Source: Helicobacteraceae bacterium
GTDB taxonomy: Bacteria > Campylobacterota > Campylobacteria > Campylobacterales > Sulfurimonadaceae
DNA length: 13,160 nucleotides
Direction: 5' to 3'
Assembly (NCBI GenBank): GCA_030642185.1
Contig: DAOWOG010000010.1
Span: 1 to 13,160 of the forward strand
In this document: positions 6,531 to 13,160 of the stretch, in pieces
Position numbering within the stretch: position 1 is the first letter of the stretch
Layout: each line of letters starts with the position of its first letter
Position numbers and translations under genes: made by a program
The notes under the pieces: model-generated
Told to the model about the DNA's origin: nothing
Database searches by the model: none
Seen by the model: only the letters and a program-made list of their open reading frames with translations

Positions 6531-8378
6531 TTACGCTCCCTCCATTAGTATCATCAGAATCGTTAAAGCAGCAAGGCCTGCGACCATCATTCCGGCATAA
6601 TCACCGATCAGGCCGGTCTGTGTCACTTTCAGGCGTTTAAACAGTGCCTGTGTCAGACCGACTGATCCGTTGACGATGGCATCGATGATATGCAGATCAA
6701 TCCAGGTTGCCGCTTTAGCGACACTGGCGACGATGATGTTCTTGCTGAACCAGGTGATCATATACTCCACGTAGTAGCCGTTGAAAAGAAGCTGATGGAA
6801 AATTTTCAGAAATGGATGGTTGGAGATTTTTTCGGTCAGTTTTAATCCTTTATAGTACAAACCAAAGACGATCAGTGCGAGCAGCCCCAGCCCAATGAAC
6901 AGACCGATTAAAAGGCCGTCAACGTGCGGTTGGACATAAGGTTCACCAGTGATAAATTCTGCAGCTTCGGATTGGTAAAGCCCCAGGCCGAGTGTGATCA
7001 GCGCCATGATGACCAGCGGAAGGGTGATCCAGAGAAAGGAGGGCTTTTTAACACTTTCATACAGGGCTTCATCGCGCGGTTTGCCCGTAAAGAGCAGCAG
7101 CCAGACACGGCCGATGTAAGCGATAGATAAAAGGCCTGCTATGGTGGCCAGTACGCTGACAAGGCCCTGAGTATCGGGGTTGACCATGGCTGAGGCCAGT
7201 ACGGCATCTTTGGAGAAGAAACCGCTGAAAGGGGGGATGCCCGAAAGTGAAAGCCCGCCTATTGCCATGACTGCAGCGATCAGGGTGAGTTTTTTTCCCA
7301 GTCCGCCAAAACGCCAAAGGTCTTTGGTATGGTGCGCAGCAAAGATCACCGCTCCGGCGGCGAGAAAGAGCAGGGCTTTAAAGACAGCGTGGTTCATAAG
7401 ATGTGTCATCCCCGCTGCAAGCGAACCGACACCCAGTCCGACAAAAGCGAGCGAGAGATGCGACATTGTGGAGTAGGCAAGCACTTTTTTGATCTCGCGC
7501 TGCACCAGTGCACTTGTCGCTCCGATAAAAGCACTCAGTGCTGCCACATTGGCAACCACAAGCAGTGCCTCGGTCGAGGCGTAGAAATCAAAGAGGCGCG
7601 CGACGATGTAGATTCCGCTGTTAACCATCGTAGCGCCGTGGATCAGCGCTGAAACGGTTGTCGGCCCTTCCATCGCATTCATCAGCCAGGGATAAAGAGG
7701 GAACTGGCCCGATTTTCCGATCGCTCCGACAAAGATAAAGAGGGCGATCACCAAGGCAACGCTATGATCGATCGATCCCTCTTTTGCCATCGTATTGATC
7801 TCCACAAGATCGAGTGTGCCGACAAAATAGAGCAGCAGACCGATCGCGGCGAAGATAAAGACATCTCCGAAACGGGTATATAAAAAGGCCTGCATCCCGG
7901 CATTGGCCGGGGCACTTTTGGTATGCCAGAAGCTGATCAGCAGATAGCTTGCCAACCCCATGAATTCCCAGCCTACAAACATACCGATCATATCTTTGGC
8001 AATCACCAGCAGGATCATCCCGCCGATAAAAAAGAGCACCTTGGCATAGTAGCGTGCCTGATCGTTATCCTCGCCCATATAGTCGTGGGCAAAGTGGATG
8101 TCAAGCAGACCAAGGCCGGTGGCGATCAGCAGCATCACGATGGAGAGACCATCGATATAGATTCCGAAAGGAAGCGCTGTTTCTCCAAAGGTGAACCAGG
8201 TGTAGTCGATGCTGATGGGTACAGTGTAATTGATCCAGAGCATCAGTGAAGCAGCAAAGAGTGCGATGCCAACTATTTCCGCTGCCCAAAATGCCATTTT
8301 TTTATTGGCTTTGCCAAGGATAAAAGCCGCCACGGCACCGATAAACGGCCAAAACAGTAAAATAGTGACACTACTCAT
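6531..8378 (-). CDS. nuoL: NADH-quinone oxidoreductase subunit L, distal proton-pump subunit
   Basis: The largest antiporter-like subunit, with the long lateral helix that clamps the membrane arm; 615 residues from the chosen start. ATG 8378 is preferred over the in-frame ATG at 8393 because GAAGGGG lies just upstream at proper spacing; it overlaps nuoK by 8 nt. Channel residues: Glu in FVGWEFMGLASYLL (E138), Lys in GAIGKSGQFPL (K222) and His in SALIHGATM (H247). The usual segment LHTWLPDAMEGPT is changed to LYPWLMNAMEGPT (228-240), replacing the His and the PD pair. The final 80 or so residues carry the amphipathic lateral helix (around IDLHIIDAIVNG) and last membrane anchor. Confidence 0.97.
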   Translation of the reverse strand: MSSVTILLFWPFIGAVAAFILGKANKKMAFWAAEIVGIALFAASLMLWINYTVPISIDYTWFTFGETALPFGIYIDGLSIVMLLIATGLGLLDIHFAHDYMGEDNDQARYYAKVLFFIGGMILLVIAKDMIGMFVGWEFMGLASYLLISFWHTKSAPANAGMQAFLYTRFGDVFIFAAIGLLLYFVGTLDLVEINTMAKEGSIDHSVALVIALFIFVGAIGKSGQFPLYPWLMNAMEGPTTVSALIHGATMVNSGIYIVARLFDFYASTEALLVVANVAALSAFIGATSALVQREIKKVLAYSTMSHLSLAFVGLGVGSLAAGMTHLMNHAVFKALLFLAAGAVIFAAHHTKDLWRFGGLGKKLTLIAAVMAIGGLSLSGIPPFSGFFSKDAVLASAMVNPDTQGLVSVLATIAGLLSIAYIGRVWLLLFTGKPRDEALYESVKKPSFLWITLPLVIMALITLGLGLYQSEAAEFITGEPYVQPHVDGLLIGLFIGLGLLALIVFGLYYKGLKLTEKISNHPFLKIFHQLLFNGYYVEYMITWFSKNIIVASVAKAATWIDLHIIDAIVNGSVGLTQALFKRLKVTQTGLIGDYAGMMVAGLAALTILMILMEGA

Positions 8379-8676
8379 AATCGGCCCCTTCATTAAATTG
8401 ATCGGGAATGATCTTGTCTGTCAGTTTGTTGGCGACTACAAAGATCAGGACCCCTGCTGCCGCCTCGAGGGTCGCGATGACAATGATCATATAGGCAACG
8501 GCAAGGTTTTGCGTCATTCCCAGATGATGTGCACTCGATGCCAGCATTAAGATCACGGCATTGAGCAGCATCTCCAAAGAGAAGAAAATACGCAGAAAAT
8601 CGCTTTTGGAGGTAACGCCGTATAGCCCGACACTAAAGAGTGCGATAGCAAAAAGCAGTTCGATCTCAAACATCAT
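8371..8676 (-). CDS. nuoK: NADH-quinone oxidoreductase subunit K
   Basis: A small three-helix membrane subunit between NuoJ and NuoN. Both buried glutamates of the E-channel are present: E35 in FFSLEMLLNAV and E71 in VIATLEAAAGV, matching E36 and E72 of E. coli. Three ATGs stand in a row at 8679, 8676 and 8673. The ribosome binding site AAAGGAG is only 2 nt from the first and 5 and 8 nt from the others, so 8676 (101 residues) is the best guess, with 8673 also possible. The gene overlaps the ends of nuoJ and nuoL. Confidence 0.96.
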   Translation of the reverse strand: MMFEIELLFAIALFSVGLYGVTSKSDFLRIFFSLEMLLNAVILMLASSAHHLGMTQNLAVAYMIIVIATLEAAAGVLIFVVANKLTDKIIPDQFNEGADYE

Positions 8677-9142
8677 CATAGCTCCTTTTTGCAGTCAGTA
8701 ACTTGGCCATTTTCATTGTTCCGTAAAGCAGACTGGAACCTACCAGGGCAAAGATGAGGGCAAAGTCTGCGTAATGTTCAGCAAATATTTTGGCCTGATC
8801 ATCCGGGTCGGCAGCAATTGTCTGCTGATCCGGGAAAAGGACCAGAACCAGGTAGGCAAGCGCAACGGCAACGAGCAGTGTCGACACAATGGCCCACGGC
8901 CGTTTTTTTGCTTCAGGAAATTCGGGACCGATAACGGTGATACCAAAGAGCATCAGTACGACGATCCCGCCGGTATAGACAAAGACCTGCAGCAGTCCCA
9001 GCAGTTTTTCATCCAGGACCATATAGTAGATGCCAAGCATAAACATCATCATGGCAAAGGCGATCATTGCAGGAACTGTCTTTTTGATGGTGATCGAAGC
9101 GATAGCGAGAATCACCACGGAAAGGAGGATCAGAATACTCAT
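8666..9142 (-). CDS. nuoJ: NADH-quinone oxidoreductase subunit J
   Basis: A 158-residue subunit with five predicted membrane helices. The segment LLGLLQVFVYTGGIVVLMLFGITVIG (about 46-71) is the conserved third helix with its pi-bulge region, which moves during coupling in complex I. The ATG at 9142 overlaps the nuoI stop as ATGA, with ATGGAGCGC (GGAG) upstream inside nuoI. The last codons, which spell AAAAGGAGC, double as the ribosome binding site of nuoK. Confidence 0.95.
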   Translation of the reverse strand: MSILILLSVVILAIASITIKKTVPAMIAFAMMMFMLGIYYMVLDEKLLGLLQVFVYTGGIVVLMLFGITVIGPEFPEAKKRPWAIVSTLLVAVALAYLVLVLFPDQQTIAADPDDQAKIFAEHYADFALIFALVGSSLLYGTMKMAKLLTAKRSYDDV

Positions 9143-9681
9143 TTTTGCGCTCCATCATTATTATCTTCAGCTTTTTTGGCTGCCTCTTCGGCTTTTTTGG
9201 CAGCGGCAATGGCTTCTCGTTTTGTTTTTGCCAGCTCTTTTTTCACGCGTGCGGCCTCCTCTTCTTCCAGTCGGCTGTCGATGTAGCTCTGTGGGATATC
9301 GGCATGAACCCAGAAGTCCTGCTGATTTGCATGCAGTCCCCCGGTGAGCATATCGAAACGTCCGCCGCTAAGCTTGATCGCTTTGTCCGGCGTGGTTGGG
9401 CAGACATCTTCGCAGAGACCGCAGAAGATGCAGACCGCCAGATTGACTTCCGGAACGATGTTCTGCTTTTTCAGCGGCAGATGTTGCATCGTAATAGCAT
9501 GGACCGGGCAGATCTTGTTGCAGGAATCACATCCTATACAGAGTTCATAATCAACGGTATGCTGACCCCGGTAGTTGGCAGTGGGCCGCACTGCATGATG
9601 GCGTACATCCACAACGGCCTGACGCTTTTGCGTCACTGCTTTAGTGACACGAAAGACCTTTTTGACGATATCGATGAACAT
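9139..9681 (-). CDS. nuoI: NADH-quinone oxidoreductase subunit I, 2x[4Fe-4S] ferredoxin-like
   Basis: NuoI carries clusters N6a and N6b, passing electrons to N2 on NuoB. Two complete CxxCxxCxxxCP motifs are seen: C48/C51/C54/C58 and C84/C87/C90/C94. ATG 9681 is chosen over an in-frame GTG at 9690 because GGAGG stands 8 nt before the ATG but abuts the GTG; this leaves one base after the nuoH stop and gives 180 residues. With no nuoEFG nearby, this subunit is the likely entry point for electrons from a soluble carrier. The C-terminus (about 135-180) is an added, highly charged Glu/Lys/Ala-rich stretch, probably a long helix or coiled coil, not part of the usual NuoI core. Confidence 0.97.
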   Translation of the reverse strand: MFIDIVKKVFRVTKAVTQKRQAVVDVRHHAVRPTANYRGQHTVDYELCIGCDSCNKICPVHAITMQHLPLKKQNIVPEVNLAVCIFCGLCEDVCPTTPDKAIKLSGGRFDMLTGGLHANQQDFWVHADIPQSYIDSRLEEEEAARVKKELAKTKREAIAAAKKAEEAAKKAEDNNDGAQK

Positions 9682-9682
9682 A

Positions 9683-10636
9683 TCAGCCACCTCCTACAAT
9701 GTAGAGTCTGGCAATAACGATCCAGACCATATTTAAAAAGCTCAGCGGCACAAGATAGCTCCACGCAAAGGCAAGCATCTGGTTGAGGCGGATACGCGGT
9801 GTACTGGCGCGAATGGCCAGCATCAGCATCGCCATGATCAGCATTTTTACAAACAGACAGAGGAAGCTGTCAAAAAAGAGTCCTCTGTATCCGCCGAAAA
9901 AGAGGGTGATAGTGGCGGCAAAGACAACAAGAAATTCGCCAAACTCCGCCAGTTTCAGCAAGAAGTAGTTGGTCCCGCTGTATTCGGTATAGAAGCCGTA
10001 GACGATCTCCTGCTCCGCATCAGGGATATTAAACGGCGGCTGCTCAAGAACCCCGAGAATAGAGATGAAAAATAAAATGGCACCGGGCAGTAAAATGAGT
10101 GTTGTGAGCCAGGTATTGGCTTCGGTGATCTCAATCAGATTCATGGTGCCGAAAAGCAGTGCCGGTGACAGTGCTGAGAGGAAAAACGAGGTCTCCATAG
10201 AGATCATCTGCGTGAGGATACGGATACCGCCCAGGAAGGAGTATTTGTTGTTGGAACCAAATCCGGTCAGAAAGAGCAAAAACGGCTCAATTCCGATCAG
10301 TACGACCAGTGCCAGCACGCCGTACGAGGTGTCGACAATGGTCAGTTCCGGTGTCCACGGGATCAGCACAACCGTCAAAATAGCAATGGTCGGTGCCAAA
10401 ATGGGGATTGCACTGAAAAGATAAGGGTTGACATTGTGCGGCGTGATGCTCTCTTTACTCAGCAGTTTGGAGAGATCATAAAGTGTCTGCAGGCTTCCGG
10501 CCGGGCCGTTGTAGTGCGGTCCTATGCGTTTATGCAGGTAGGCCATAAACTTGCGGAAAAACCAGAAAACAAAGACAGTCCAGACAAGGACAAACAAGGT
10601 TCCGGGAAATACATAAATATTAAAGAGCAGTTCCAT
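9683..10636 (-). CDS. nuoH: NADH-quinone oxidoreductase subunit H
   Basis: NuoH joins the membrane and peripheral arms and forms much of the quinone tunnel. It is 317 residues, mostly membrane helices. Family segments: KRIGPHYNGPAGSLQTLYD (36-54, matching RVGPNRVGPWGLLQ), the E-rich loop QMISMETSFF with E148, and PPFNIPDAEQEIVYGFYTEYSG (200-221; usually [22 protein letters not shown]). The F-for-F/D-for-E and H-to-Y changes are modest. Two ATGs occur at 10639 and 10636; GGAG is 2 and 5 nt away, so 10636 is favoured. The true nuoCD stop at 10646 lies just upstream, so no real gap exists between the genes. Confidence 0.96.
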   Translation of the reverse strand: MELLFNIYVFPGTLFVLVWTVFVFWFFRKFMAYLHKRIGPHYNGPAGSLQTLYDLSKLLSKESITPHNVNPYLFSAIPILAPTIAILTVVLIPWTPELTIVDTSYGVLALVVLIGIEPFLLFLTGFGSNNKYSFLGGIRILTQMISMETSFFLSALSPALLFGTMNLIEITEANTWLTTLILLPGAILFFISILGVLEQPPFNIPDAEQEIVYGFYTEYSGTNYFLLKLAEFGEFLVVFAATITLFFGGYRGLFFDSFLCLFVKMLIMAMLMLAIRASTPRIRLNQMLAFAWSYLVPLSFLNMVWIVIARLYIVGGG

Positions 10637-10645
10637 CATTTCTCC

Positions 10646-12278
10646 TTATCGGTCCAGATCACCCTGGCAGATGTAGAGGCTGCCGAAGATGAGCGGGATG
10701 TCCGAGAGTGTTTCGCCTTTAAGCAGGTGCTCGACCATCATGGTATGGTTGACGCTTGGCGCTTTGATCTTCAGGCGGTATGGTGTCTTGTGTGACCAGA
10801 TGGATCATAAGCTCGCCGCGCGACCACTCCACCCGGCTGATCGCTTCACCGGCAGGCAGTTTCTTCGGTATTTTGACCATATGATCTTTTTGCGGATCGT
10901 ATTCACCGGACTCTATCCCCCGGCGCAGATCGGCAATAGCCTGCTTTAGTATACTCATAGATTGGTCCATCTCTTTAAAAAGGACTTCAAAACGGTTCAT
11001 GGCCGAGCCGTTTTCGGCAGTCATATAGTCCATGTCGATCTTATCGTAAGCTGCGTAGGGCTCATCCAGGCGTATATCGGTTTTGACACCGCTTGCACGG
11101 GCTACAATACCGCACAGTGCAAAAGATTCGACCTCTTCTGCCGTGATGATACCGGTTTTGGCAGCACGCATCTTCATGGTCGGATTCTTTAGAAAGATCG
11201 TATAGAATTCGGTTCGGGTATCTTCATATTTTTGGATAGCTTTTTCAAGGGTATCAAGCAGATTGACATCAAGCGGATAGCGGACACCGCCGGGTTCGAT
11301 GGAGGCCGTTGCGATTCTTGCCCCGCTGTAATCTTCGAGTACATCAAGAAAGTATTCACGAACATCCAGTGCCCACATAAAGAGTGTCATCAGTCCCATA
11401 TTGTTGAAGAAACCGCCCATGCCCATCAGGTGCGAGACAATGCGGCCTATTTCGCCCAATACAACACGCATCATGGCGGCAAACGGGGTGATCTCTTTAC
11501 CGGCGATCTCTTCGACGGCCTGGGCATAACAGAGCATGGAGTTGGTGTTGTCCATAAAGCAGATACGCTCCAGAGCAACAAGAGCGCCGATAAAGTCCTT
11601 CTCCTCTACCAGATGTTCCAGTGCCCGCCAGACATATCCGATATCGGGTTTAACACTGATAATGTCTTCGCCGTCTACTTCTACTTTAAGCCGGATCGGT
11701 CCGCTGGCGGGGTGGGTCGGTCCCCAGTTCAGCATTGTGCGTGATCCTGCATGGCCGATTCGCTTTTCATTCTCCACATGCTCGTTTTCAAAACTTTCAA
11801 AGATCGTATTCATGTTTTCGATGAGATTGGCTTCATGGGCTTTCCAGTCAAACCCTTTTCGAAACGGAAATTTCCCGTAATAGTCCTGGGAGATCAGAAA
11901 GTACTCCAGTTCAGGATGGCCGGTAAATTTAACGCCAAAGACCGAATAGGCTTCACGCTCATGCCAGTTGGCGCCCGGGAACATTGGTGTCAGGGAGTCA
12001 ATTTCGCATCGATCCAGTTCACGGGGGATGTCTACTTTAATCCATGCATTACGGCGTGTCAATAGATCTTCAAAGAAGTAGTTCATCTCAAACTTGTTCT
12101 CTTCGGGAAAATCGGTCGGAGAGACGGTGACAAGACTTTTTAACCCCTCATCTTTCAAGGCCTGGGCAACACCCAGCAGATCAGAGGCCTTGTTGAGTTT
12201 GGCTTTGATCCAGACTTTTTTATAATTTTCGACGTAGGCAACATCAAAGGTGCCGATCAGTTCTTTTAATTTTTCCAT
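10646..12278 (-). CDS. nuoCD: NADH-quinone oxidoreductase fused subunit C/D, frameshifted near its 3' end
   Basis: This is the fused NuoC (about 1-165) and NuoD (about 180-543) of the connecting module. NuoC shows WHEREAYSVFGVKFTGHPEL (105-124). NuoD begins LNWGPTHPASGPIRL (183-197). The frame starting at ATG 12278 is normal through VTQ (residues 495-497), then reads a foreign tail and stops at 10719. The expected end, beginning TPYRLKIKAPS and closing on GSLYICQGDLDR, is in another frame from 10786 to a TAA at 10646. The gene has one base too many (or two too few) near 10787; losing one AC unit from a GACACACCA original would explain it. This may be a sequencing error or a true mutation. In NuoD the quinone-binding HG His (usual HPATHG) is absent, the RxDY Tyr is Phe, and Cys sits at C240 and in the final ICQGD. 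nuoB ends one base before the start. Confidence 0.93.
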
Positions 12279-12279
12279 C

Positions 12280-12753
12280 TTAAAACTTCATCTGCTTCCA
12301 GAGTCCGCCCTGACTGGCGGCACTCGGCTCGCCTTTTCGGATCTTCTCTTTGATCATTTCCAGACCGGTGATGATCGCTTCTGGCTTCGGCGGACAACCG
12401 GCGACAAAGGCATCTGCCGGCAGGATCTCTGTCGCATTTTTAATGACGGCTACCGAGTCGTTGTAGGGACCGCCGTCATAAGCGCAGGCACCAATAGCCA
12501 GAACATAGCTGGGTTCAGGCATCTGGGCAAACGTGCGTAACAGTGCCGGCAGAATCTTTTTGGAGACCAGTCCGGTAATGATAAGCACATCGGCCTGACG
12601 CGGTGTCGGTGTCGGGATGTAGCCGTAGCGTTCCCAGTCATAGCGCGGACCCATGGCAGCGGCCATCTCCAAAGAGCAGCATCCGCTGCAAAAGTGCACC
12701 ATCCACGGGCTTTCGCTCTTGGCATAGTCAAAAAAATCAAGAATTTTGAGCAT
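12280..12753 (-). CDS. nuoB: NADH-quinone oxidoreductase subunit B, N2 cluster subunit
   Basis: NuoB holds the terminal [4Fe-4S] cluster N2 that reduces the quinone. Its ligands are visible: the tandem Cys pair C25-C26 in FCSGCCSLEM, a third in IGACAYDGGPY (about C90) and a fourth in AGCPPKPEAI (about C119). TPRQADVLIITG (50-61) matches the family. At 157 residues it is of normal length. There is an additional Cys (C22), making C-x-x-C-C where complex I normally has only the tandem pair. The ATG at 12753 lies inside the end of nuoA (17-nt overlap), with GGAG 7 nt before it. Confidence 0.97.
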   Translation of the reverse strand: MLKILDFFDYAKSESPWMVHFCSGCCSLEMAAAMGPRYDWERYGYIPTPTPRQADVLIITGLVSKKILPALLRTFAQMPEPSYVLAIGACAYDGGPYNDSVAVIKNATEILPADAFVAGCPPKPEAIITGLEMIKEKIRKGEPSAASQGGLWKQMKF

Positions 12754-13075
12754 TTCTATACTCCTTCATAGCTACCGTAACGGCAATAAATAAAATCCCG
12801 GCAAAGATCGCCGTGATTTTGAGGGCATGGGTGTTGTCACTGAAGACAAACAGGCTGAAAAAGAGTCCGGCCATATCGATGATGATAAACATGATCGCAA
12901 AGATAAAATAACTGAAGTTGGCTTTTTGCGGTACATCGCTGCTGGCAGGAAGACCGCACTCAAAGTGGTCATTTTTAATTTTGTTCGGTTTATAGGGTGC
13001 GACCATAATTCCCAGCAGGTAGATCATAAAGATACCGCTGAAGGTTCCAAGAGCATATAAAATTACTGTTTCCAT
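12737..13075 (-). CDS. nuoA: NADH-quinone oxidoreductase subunit A
   Basis: A 112-residue, three-helix subunit near the quinone tunnel. HFECGLPASSDVPQKANFSYF (about 38-58) is the conserved loop with its Cys, followed by the second helix FAIMFIIIDMAGLFF. Canonical NuoA has D-x-E in this helix (D79 and E81 in E. coli); here the Asp is kept and the Glu is Ala. I chose ATG 13075 over an upstream TTG at 13096: GAGGAG stands 7 nt before the ATG, and the upstream extension (IERRRK) is the ribosome binding site in translation. One base separates it from the stop of the preceding ORF, so nuoA is not the first gene of its transcript. Confidence 0.95.
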   Translation of the reverse strand: METVILYALGTFSGIFMIYLLGIMVAPYKPNKIKNDHFECGLPASSDVPQKANFSYFIFAIMFIIIDMAGLFFSLFVFSDNTHALKITAIFAGILFIAVTVAMKEYRNAQNS

Positions 13076-13076
13076 C

Positions 13077-13160
13077 TTACGTCTCCTCTCTATCAAGTTT
13101 CTGACTGATGATATTGGCTGCCATTACAATCGGGTAAGAAGTCGGTGCGGCGGTGAGCAT
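13077..13160 (-). CDS. C-terminal end of an unidentified protein upstream of nuoA (partial)
   Basis: An open frame enters from the right edge and ends at a TAA (13079-13077), giving 27 residues: LTAAPTSYPIVMAANIISQ then KLDREET. An ATG happens to be the first codon in the window, but the real start probably lies outside. It ends one base before nuoA, and its last codons hold the nuoA ribosome binding site GAGGAG, so it should be co-transcribed with nuo. I do not recognise the family from this fragment. It could be an electron-input or accessory partner, but that is only a guess from position. Confidence 0.5.
   Translation of the reverse strand: MLTAAPTSYPIVMAANIISQKLDREET

Noticed and set aside
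8774..9286. A 170-residue plus-strand open frame over nuoJ and nuoI
   Set aside because: Antisense shadow of two well supported genes; its composition (runs of S, F, A near the end) mirrors the Glu/Lys/Ala tail of NuoI.
10719..10787. Apparent C-terminus of NuoCD ending in HDGRAPA and a ~80-nt gap before nuoH
   Set aside because: Out-of-frame translation after the frameshift; the other frame of the same bases gives the conserved NuoD end, so there is no gap.
1..13160. Search by eye for tRNA or rRNA genes, CRISPR repeats, insertion sequences or integrase genes
   Set aside because: None seen; the window is dense in ordinary metabolic genes with no direct-repeat arrays or transposase motifs.

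Overview
The window looks like chromosomal DNA of a sulfur-oxidising Campylobacterota (Sulfurovum/Sulfurimonas/Sulfuricurvum-like). This is inferred from protein style, the extended -10 promoters (TGnTATAAT), the tightly packed minus-strand operons and the form of the complex I genes. Species cannot be fixed from sequence alone.

Layout. Positions 1-9 hold only the first codons of a leftward gene, with a good ribosome binding site and an extended -10 promoter. Positions 38-3151 (minus strand) are a four-cistron operon whose junctions all overlap as ATGA: mtnK, mtnA, a class II aldolase, and a stump of a DUF429 (RNase H-like) gene. Positions 3152-3409 are a divergent promoter region, with a ~120-nt structured leader before a cold-shock protein gene on the plus strand (3410-3628), which ends in a hairpin. 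Positions 3786-13075 (minus strand) are one nearly gapless complex I operon: nuoA, B, CD (fused), H, I, J, K, L, M, N. One nucleotide upstream of nuoA ends another, unidentified ORF cut by the window edge.

How the genes work together. MtnK phosphorylates 5-methylthioribose (or 5-deoxyribose), MtnA isomerises the product to the ribulose-1-phosphate, and the class II aldolase would either dehydrate it (MtnB role) or split it to DHAP plus an aldehyde. The later classical methionine-salvage genes (mtnW/X/C/D) are absent beside them, so the cluster has the shape of the 'DHAP shunt' for disposing of SAM by-products. The nuo operon encodes the membrane arm and the quinone/N2 connecting module of a complex I-type proton pump. 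It has no nuoE, nuoF or nuoG, so the electron donor is probably a ferredoxin or flavodoxin, not NADH.

Most notable: (1) nuoCD is frameshifted near position 10787. The last 46 residues of NuoD lie in another frame and end at 10646, not at the apparent stop at 10719. (2) NuoD is divergent at the quinone site: the conserved HG histidine and the RxDY tyrosine are missing. It also carries C-x-x-D at both places where the related [NiFe]-hydrogenases carry C-x-x-C. NuoB has an extra Cys, NuoA lacks a conserved Glu, and NuoL has a rewritten LHTWLPDAM segment, so this is an unusual complex I lineage.
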